Source of the DNA: UBA6345 sp045577635
Lineage (GTDB): Bacteria > Bacillota > Clostridia > Christensenellales > UBA1242
Assembly: GCA_045577635.1 (NCBI GenBank)
Contig: JAZNIS010000004.1
Location: forward strand, 1 to 25,635
Length of the DNA stretch: 25,635 bases
Direction of reading: 5' to 3'
The position numbers and the translations under genes are program-made. This document shows positions 20,934-25,635 of this stretch, in pieces (positions within the stretch are counted from its first letter, which is position 1; the number at the start of each line of letters is the position of its first letter). The notes below the pieces were generated by a model. That model saw only the letters and a list, made by a program, of their open reading frames with translations. It was not told the origin of the DNA and searched no databases.

Positions 20934-23360
20934 TTATTTCCTACCTTTTATAAATTTTTGCTTAATATCATTAAATTCTTGTTTTAAATTTTCAACATCT
21001 TTTTTAACTGTGTTAATAATAAATTCGGTTGCCACCTTATTATCTTTAACATCACTAAAATAAGAAATAATATCAATATTTAAATCCGATTTATTTGAAC
21101 TAATTGTATCCATAAGTTCAATTAAAATTGTGTCACCCGAAAGCACAAATTGTTTTTTTGCTTCGGCAATCATTCCATATTCCCAAAACTTAACACCTGC
21201 TTCCCTATACTTACCAACTCTAATTAAATTTTCGTTAATTTCAATAGTTCTAATCGCATTAATTCTGTTAACATCATTCTTAATTTTTCTAGCAGCAAAT
21301 CTGGCATTTTCATATTGTTCTAATCTAACAAACTCTTCAATTCTATTAATAGCTTCTTGTTCTGTAAATTCCACAACCTTAACAATATCTGTTAAAACCG
21401 AAATTGCCGAAGGAACATCTAAAACTTCAAAGTTTTCTGTAAAGAAATTTGTGAATTGATTAATTTGGTTTTGCTCATAAACAAACAAGTTTTGTTTAGC
21501 CCTAGTTAAACCAACATAAAACAAATTATAATAATATCTAAACACTGAATTTTCATCAGCTTGTTTATGATTAACTTTATTTCTAGATAGCAAGTTCCAC
21601 TTTTCTAAATTTGAACTTAACAAATTATAAACAACAACTGTATCTCTTTCTAAACCTTTAATTTCACTAACAGTTAAAACTTCCTGATTTTTTAAAATTT
21701 TTTGAAGTTCTCTTTTTTCCTTATCGGAAGCAACAACAACAGTAAAATTATCAAATTTACTATTTGCAACCGAATCTAAAAAATTGTTTCCATTAATAAA
21801 AACAGCAGTTGTTTTAATTCCATTATCAACACTTTCACCCTTTAACACAAAGTTATGTGTGCCAAACTCTAACCTGTTAATTTCACCCAAAGAATTAATA
21901 ATTTCTTCAATTTTTGCAGAGTTACGATAGTTGTGTTTTAATTGCATAACATCAGCAACATCTTTTTCAAATAACAAAGTTTTTAAATAACCAAAGTTAA
22001 AGTATGATGGATTAACCATTTGCAAGGCATCACCAACACAAAACATTTTTAAACTTAATTTTTTAAATAAACATAAGTTAACTTGTGTATAATCCTGCAC
22101 TTCATCAATAACCGAAAGCGAATATTCAAAATTGTTTATTTCATTAATTAACTTTCTGGAAGCAAGGTTGTTATCTAACAAATTTTTGTTTTGCAAATGT
22201 TTAAAATAATCGGAAGCAATTTGATAAATAGTTTCGCATTCCTGTTTATTAAAACTATTTTGACGAAGATTAATATATTCGTTTAAAGGCATAATTGTAG
22301 GTTTTGTTTCTAAATTATAAAAACCAAAAATCATACCATAAATTTCTTTATAAATTATTTCTTTTGATAAACCAGATAATTTACTAAAAGCTTTTTCTAT
22401 TTGATGATTTGTTAAATTTTTAGAATAAGTATTAATAAAGTATGTTTGATTTGCAAATAAATTATCGTAATTAAATTTAAGTTTGTATAAATCTTCAATC
22501 AAATAATAATCAACTTTATTTGATAGGTAATAAATAACCTTTTCTAACTTTTTAATAATTTCATCATCATCGTCAGAGAAAAAATAAATTCCAACTTTGT
22601 TTTGTAATGCTTTTTTGTGATTGTTATCTAAAAATAAAATATTGTTATTTTTATAATCTTGCAACACTTGTTCAAGGTCTTGTTTATAACTTTCAACTTT
22701 TAACTTTGTATCAATTAAAAGCCCCCTGCTAAATGTTGTGTATAGTACCTTCCCTGTAAAGTTTTTGCAAGCAGTAAAAATAATTTTATCTATGCAAATA
22801 TTTGTTTTACCACTACCTGCTACACCTTGCACCAAAATGTTTTTATCAACCGTTTCAACAATTTGTTTTTGTGTTAAGTTCAACCTTGGCAAGTTTACAC
22901 CTGACTTATTGGAAATTAAATAAAGTTTAGCAAAATCTTGTAATTTAACTTCTTGCTTATACTTTTTAATTGCAACTTTAATTGTTGGATTTAATTTAAC
23001 ATATTCGTTAACTGTGTGCTTGGTTTGTTCATCAACATTTTTAGTAACATAATCAAATAAAACAATATCATATTTGTTTAAGTTTAATCCTAATTGAAAA
23101 CCAAATTTAAAAATAAAGGTGAATTCTTTATCTTGTGTTTCCACCATAAAACAATCAATTAAACTTATCGTTTGTGGTTCGTTTAATAAAATTTCATTTT
23201 GATAAATTAAAATAGTTTCGCAAACTTTACTTAACAAATAGTCAATGTTTAAAATATATTTTGTTTCAGTAATAAATTTTTCAGTTTTGTAAAAAAGACT
23301 TTTACTAGAAAGCACTGTTTGTTTAGTATTAACTTCTAATTCTAAAAAATCTTTTTTCAT
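20934..23360 (-). CDS. UvrD/Rep-type superfamily 1 helicase with extra C-terminal domain
   Basis: 808 residues. SF1 motifs in order: a Q-motif-like region LTQKQ at 162-166; Walker A GVAGSGKT at 179-186; DEVQD (motif II) at 419-423; GDALQMVN (III) at 443-450; NYRN (IV) at 477-480; EIKGLERD (V) at 566-573; YVGLTRAK (VI) at 615-622. Residues 1-150 are a separate unknown domain, and residues about 665-760 are helical, TPR-like pairs (EQYENARFAARKI, KYREAGVKFWEYG). It is distinct from UvrD, PcrA, Rep and AddA by its length and its tail, and somewhat like TPR-bearing helicases. It is presumably an ATP-driven translocase on DNA or RNA. It starts 6 bases after the release-factor-like gene and has only a weak ribosome binding site. 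Confidence 0.92.
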   Translation of the reverse strand: MKKDFLELEVNTKQTVLSSKSLFYKTEKFITETKYILNIDYLLSKVCETILIYQNEILLNEPQTISLIDCFMVETQDKEFTFIFKFGFQLGLNLNKYDIVLFDYVTKNVDEQTKHTVNEYVKLNPTIKVAIKKYKQEVKLQDFAKLYLISNKSGVNLPRLNLTQKQIVETVDKNILVQGVAGSGKTNICIDKIIFTACKNFTGKVLYTTFSRGLLIDTKLKVESYKQDLEQVLQDYKNNNILFLDNNHKKALQNKVGIYFFSDDDDEIIKKLEKVIYYLSNKVDYYLIEDLYKLKFNYDNLFANQTYFINTYSKNLTNHQIEKAFSKLSGLSKEIIYKEIYGMIFGFYNLETKPTIMPLNEYINLRQNSFNKQECETIYQIASDYFKHLQNKNLLDNNLASRKLINEINNFEYSLSVIDEVQDYTQVNLCLFKKLSLKMFCVGDALQMVNPSYFNFGYLKTLLFEKDVADVMQLKHNYRNSAKIEEIINSLGEINRLEFGTHNFVLKGESVDNGIKTTAVFINGNNFLDSVANSKFDNFTVVVASDKEKRELQKILKNQEVLTVSEIKGLERDTVVVYNLLSSNLEKWNLLSRNKVNHKQADENSVFRYYYNLFYVGLTRAKQNLFVYEQNQINQFTNFFTENFEVLDVPSAISVLTDIVKVVEFTEQEAINRIEEFVRLEQYENARFAARKIKNDVNRINAIRTIEINENLIRVGKYREAGVKFWEYGMIAEAKKQFVLSGDTILIELMDTISSNKSDLNIDIISYFSDVKDNKVATEFIINTVKKDVENLKQEFNDIKQKFIKGRK

Positions 23361-23366
23361 AAAAAT

Positions 23367-24359
23367 TTATATTGTGTTACCCTTTAAAAATTCTTCCAAC
23401 GAAACTTCTGTTTTATTTGAATAAATAATTTTTGAAGTTTTATAGTTATATGTTTTTAAAATATTTTTGTTTTTAACAACTTTAAGTTGTTCTTTTTTTT
23501 GTTTTTCAATTTCCAAATTATTAGCATTAGCATAAAAATTTAAAACTTTCTCTTTTAAATTTTCCAAAGCCCTTGCTTTATTTTGAAATTGACTTCGTTC
23601 ATCTTCACAAACAACACTAACCCCACTAGGTTTGTGTGTTGCCCTTATTGAACTATCGGTAGTGTTTACATGTTGACCACCTGCACTACTGCTTCGGGTA
23701 GCTTTAAATTCAACATCATTTTCATTAAATTCAGTGTTTGTTTTGTTAACTAAATAAACAAAAACCTGCAAACAACCTTCTGCACCATTTAAAGCAATTA
23801 TTTTATGCAAACCAACTTGTTCAATAAACAAATTATAAGCATTTAAACCTGAAACACTTAATTTAACATTGTTATCATTTTTATTAACAGTAAACGACAA
23901 TAAGTTATTCTCACAAAAAGCAGAAAAACCCTTAATAACATCATTTAATAAAACTGTTGAAACATCATCTTTATTTGCAATAATTTCAACCACAGAATTT
24001 TGATTCTCACCATTAAACCTGTTAAGTAAGTTTTTTAATTTATTTAAATGCAGTTCAACTTGATTTTTACCTATTTTAACAACTTCTAACATAATTGATT
24101 TGTTTTCACCTTCAAAATTATCTGGAAGATTATAAAAATCAATAAAGGATTTATAGGCACTGTTTAATTCATTGTAAACTTCAACAATAGGTTTAATAAC
24201 CAGCAACCTATTTTGATAACTTAAAGAAAGTTTTTTATCCAATAAAACTTCTTCGTAGGTAAGTAATTCGGTTAACCTATCAAATTCAGCACAAATCTCA
24301 TCTAACCTGCTTTTGTTACTCTTATTAAATTGTTCAAAGTTATTAATTAAATCTTGCAT
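23367..24359 (-). CDS. class I release-factor-like protein (RF1-like) lacking the stop-codon-recognition motif
   Basis: 330 residues, slightly short for RF1 (about 355). The peptidyl-tRNA hydrolysis domain is well conserved: the ATRSSSAGGQHVN region with GGQ at 227-229, then CEDERSQFQNKARALENL and the RF1-like tail TYNY...LEEFLKGN. By alignment from memory, the decoding region of RF1 (G-V-H-R-V-Q-R-V-P-A-T-E) is here G-L-H-K-I-I-A-L-N-G-A-E. So the P-x-T anticodon motif is replaced by N191-G192-A193, and the SPF of RF2 is absent too. The RF1 motif GTGGDEA near residue 125 is also lost (EIIANKDDVST). It may be a rescue factor, or a sub-functional paralog. It heads an operon with a strong promoter and a palindrome at its start site. 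Confidence 0.85.
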   Translation of the reverse strand: MQDLINNFEQFNKSNKSRLDEICAEFDRLTELLTYEEVLLDKKLSLSYQNRLLVIKPIVEVYNELNSAYKSFIDFYNLPDNFEGENKSIMLEVVKIGKNQVELHLNKLKNLLNRFNGENQNSVVEIIANKDDVSTVLLNDVIKGFSAFCENNLLSFTVNKNDNNVKLSVSGLNAYNLFIEQVGLHKIIALNGAEGCLQVFVYLVNKTNTEFNENDVEFKATRSSSAGGQHVNTTDSSIRATHKPSGVSVVCEDERSQFQNKARALENLKEKVLNFYANANNLEIEKQKKEQLKVVKNKNILKTYNYKTSKIIYSNKTEVSLEEFLKGNTI

Positions 24360-24381
24360 AACAAACTTCCAATTACAAAAT

Positions 24382-24400
24382 AATTTAGTATAACTAAATT
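24382..24400. promoter_or_regulatory. 19-bp palindrome at the transcription start of the release-factor-like operon
   Basis: AATTTAGT, 3-base centre, ACTAAATT: a perfect inverted repeat that starts 2 bases after the -10 box (24402-24407) and covers the expected +1 near 24395. This could be an operator, or a short 5' mRNA hairpin. Confidence 0.55.
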
Positions 24401-24401
24401 A

Positions 24402-24429
24402 ATTATAACAACCCAACAAAATTTTTCAA
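24402..24429 (-). promoter_or_regulatory. promoter of the release-factor-like operon
   Basis: TTGAAA (24429-24424), 16-base spacer, TATAAT (24407-24402) preceded by TTGT (extended). It is the only strong promoter found for the nine genes down to 15319. Confidence 0.8.
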
Positions 24430-24437
24430 AATAAATA

Positions 24438-24466
24438 AGAAAAAAAGCCACAATAATATTGTGACT
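24438..24466 (-). terminator. orphan intrinsic terminator
   Basis: GTCACAAT / ATTGTGGC stem (one T-G pair) with a 3-base loop followed by seven T on the minus strand. No gene is seen between it and the tRNA terminator (24549-24577). It may be a second stop for the tRNA transcript, insulating the next operon. Confidence 0.75.
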
Positions 24467-24548
24467 TAAAACAATTCAATAAAACAATTTTAACAATTAA
24501 AAATTTTAAAAAAAACAACAACTATTAAAATGATTAACATAATAAAAA

Positions 24549-24577
24549 ACAAAAAAACCCAGATATTAATCTGGGCT
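24549..24577 (-). terminator. intrinsic terminator of tRNA-Asn
   Basis: CCCAGAT / ATCTGGG hairpin then seven T on the minus strand, 7 bases after the encoded CCA. Confidence 0.9.
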
Positions 24578-24583
24578 TTTATT

Positions 24584-24658
<75 letters not shown>

Positions 24659-24669
24659 ATAACATTAGT

Positions 24670-24698
24670 ATTATATGCATTAAGAAAGTAAAAGTCAA
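24670..24698 (-). promoter_or_regulatory. promoter of tRNA-Asn
   Basis: TTGACT (24698-24693), 17-base spacer, TATAAT (24675-24670); the mature tRNA starts about 12 bases downstream of the -10. Confidence 0.85.
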
Positions 24699-24779
24699 CA
24701 GTTTTTTTAAAATAAATAACAAAAATTTTAAATATTTTTTTATAAAATTTATTTTAAAATTTAAACCACTCCCCCACTA

Positions 24780-24834
24780 CTATGCATACAATCAAAAAAT
24801 CACCAAATAAAGGAATATTTTTAGGTTTGCATAG
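24780..24834. repeat. long imperfect inverted repeat of unknown role
   Basis: CTATGCATAC at 24780-24789 and GTTTGCATAG at 24825-24834 (9 of 10 pair), with inner AAAAAT / ATTTTT arms. Together they would form a hairpin with a loop of about 16 bases. It lies in the 219-base gap between tRNA-Asn and the terminal membrane-protein gene; the gap otherwise holds the tRNA promoter, a C-rich patch at 24769-24778 and AT-only sequence. Confidence 0.5.
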
Positions 24835-24837
24835 CAC

Positions 24838-24866
24838 TAAAAAAGAGTTAAAAATTAACTCTTTTT
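24838..24866 (-). terminator. intrinsic terminator of the 24878-25570 gene
   Basis: AAAAAGAGTTAA / TTAACTCTTTTT stem followed by T on either strand, so it may act in both directions. Confidence 0.8.
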
Positions 24867-24877
24867 ATAAATTATTT

Positions 24878-25570
24878 TTATTCTAATTCTTTTAATTTAT
24901 TAATTTTTTCTTCCAATTCTTTTTCAAGTTCTTTTGTTTTTAATTTTTCTTCGGTTTCAGCAATTTTTCTTTTAATTGCATTTTGATAAGTTTGTTCAAC
25001 TTCATCAACCACTTCTTCTTTATTTTCTTTTTTATCAACAACCTCAACCACTTTATTATCATCAATTACAGCTGCAAACAATAAACAAACCGTTCCAAAA
25101 AGTAAAACTGTTAAAATTGTTGTATAACTAGAAGACATACTCATAATAACCAAAGATAATGCTAATAAATCAGAAATATCAGTATCAATTATAGATAATT
25201 TTTCTGTAACTTCAACACCATTTAAATAAACGGTTAAAAACATAATAGAAATTAAAATAAGAACTAAAATAATTCCAATTTTTGTAATTTTAGCAAATAA
25301 AGAATTAATATCAAAAAATAAATCAACAATTAAAAACAATGTTAAAAGCATCATTACCGACATTATAACAATAACGAAAACAGATGTTGCATTAAATGAC
25401 TCTAAACTTTCAGTAACAACTTTTTCCAAAGAATAAGGAAAAATATTAGCTTTCAATAATTCTTCACCATCTTTAACATCTTTAGAGATGTCAGAAAGCA
25501 TTACAATACCAGAAACCCAAAACATAATTGATGCAATTAATAATAAACAACGATTAATTATTTTTGTCAT
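24878..25570 (-). CDS. four-helix membrane protein with charged coiled-coil tail, unknown function
   Basis: 230 residues from the ATG at 25570. AGGTGG lies 5 bases upstream and overlaps an in-frame GTG at 25579 that I reject. Four hydrophobic helices lie at about residues 5-25, 62-87, 95-115 and 132-168. The last 65 residues are a charged Glu/Lys coiled coil (EVEQTYQNAIKRKIAETEEKLKTKELEKELEEK), probably cytoplasmic. No family is recognised. It has its own promoter (25604-25632) and terminator. Confidence 0.85.
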   Translation of the reverse strand: MTKIINRCLLLIASIMFWVSGIVMLSDISKDVKDGEELLKANIFPYSLEKVVTESLESFNATSVFVIVIMSVMMLLTLFLIVDLFFDINSLFAKITKIGIILVLILISIMFLTVYLNGVEVTEKLSIIDTDISDLLALSLVIMSMSSSYTTILTVLLFGTVCLLFAAVIDDNKVVEVVDKKENKEEVVDEVEQTYQNAIKRKIAETEEKLKTKELEKELEEKINKLKELE

Positions 25571-25603
25571 AATTACCACCTTTCATCTTAATAAATTTTT
25601 ATC

Positions 25604-25632
25604 ATTATATAACTAAGAATGATTAAAGTCAA
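25604..25632 (-). promoter_or_regulatory. promoter of the 24878-25570 gene
   Basis: TTGACT (25632-25627), 17-base spacer, TATAAT (25609-25604). It lies at the very end of the window. Confidence 0.8.
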
Positions 25633-25635
25633 TAA

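Overview
The window is strongly AT-rich and uses the standard genetic code: TAA, TAG and TGA all end genes, for example TGA ends the lipoprotein at 1203 and TAG ends rpiB at 1965. It looks like a low-GC Gram-positive (Bacillota) chromosome, probably from an uncultured gut-type Clostridia or Bacilli lineage. Supporting signs are AGGAG-type ribosome binding sites, extended -10 (TRTGnTAWAAT) promoters, compact intrinsic terminators, a long SRP RNA with an Alu-like domain, a ywlE-rpiB pair and rplM-rpsI. No phage, insertion sequence, integron or CRISPR array was seen.

Layout. Bases 1-2880 (minus strand) hold a partial dTDP-glucose 4,6-dehydratase, a lipoprotein, and the pair RpiB / protein-arginine-phosphatase. 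Bases 2895-4830 hold three lineage-specific genes, two on plus and one on minus. Bases 4830-7830 carry the translation block rpsI-rplM-typA (minus). Bases 7920-10560 carry a membrane-anchored Pro/Glu/Thr-tailed protein, a HEPN-like/CBS protein, the SRP RNA gene and a membrane-anchored DUF2726 protein. Bases 10557-15250 carry ung, an unknown 499-residue plus-strand gene, glmM and trxB. Bases 15319-24430 form what looks like one nine-gene minus-strand operon. Its order is a release-factor-1-like protein with no visible stop-codon-recognition motif, a UvrD/Rep-type helicase, a coiled-coil protein, a membrane-anchored beta-helix protein, a small membrane protein, a CYTH phosphohydrolase/cyclase, an unknown protein, a BaiN-type flavoprotein and a YcxB-like membrane protein. 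The window ends with tRNA-Asn(GTT) and a four-helix membrane protein.

How it fits together. Most recognisable genes are housekeeping: ribosome and GTPase, cell-wall precursor (glmM), dTDP-sugar (rfbB), redox (trxB), base-excision repair (ung) and protein export (SRP RNA). The novelty is in (1) the release-factor-like / helicase / coiled-coil / surface-protein operon, which has a perfect 19-bp palindrome at its start site; (2) three plus-strand orphan genes, each with its own extended -10 promoter and terminator; and (3) two genes whose promoters sit so close to the start codon that their mRNAs should be almost leaderless.
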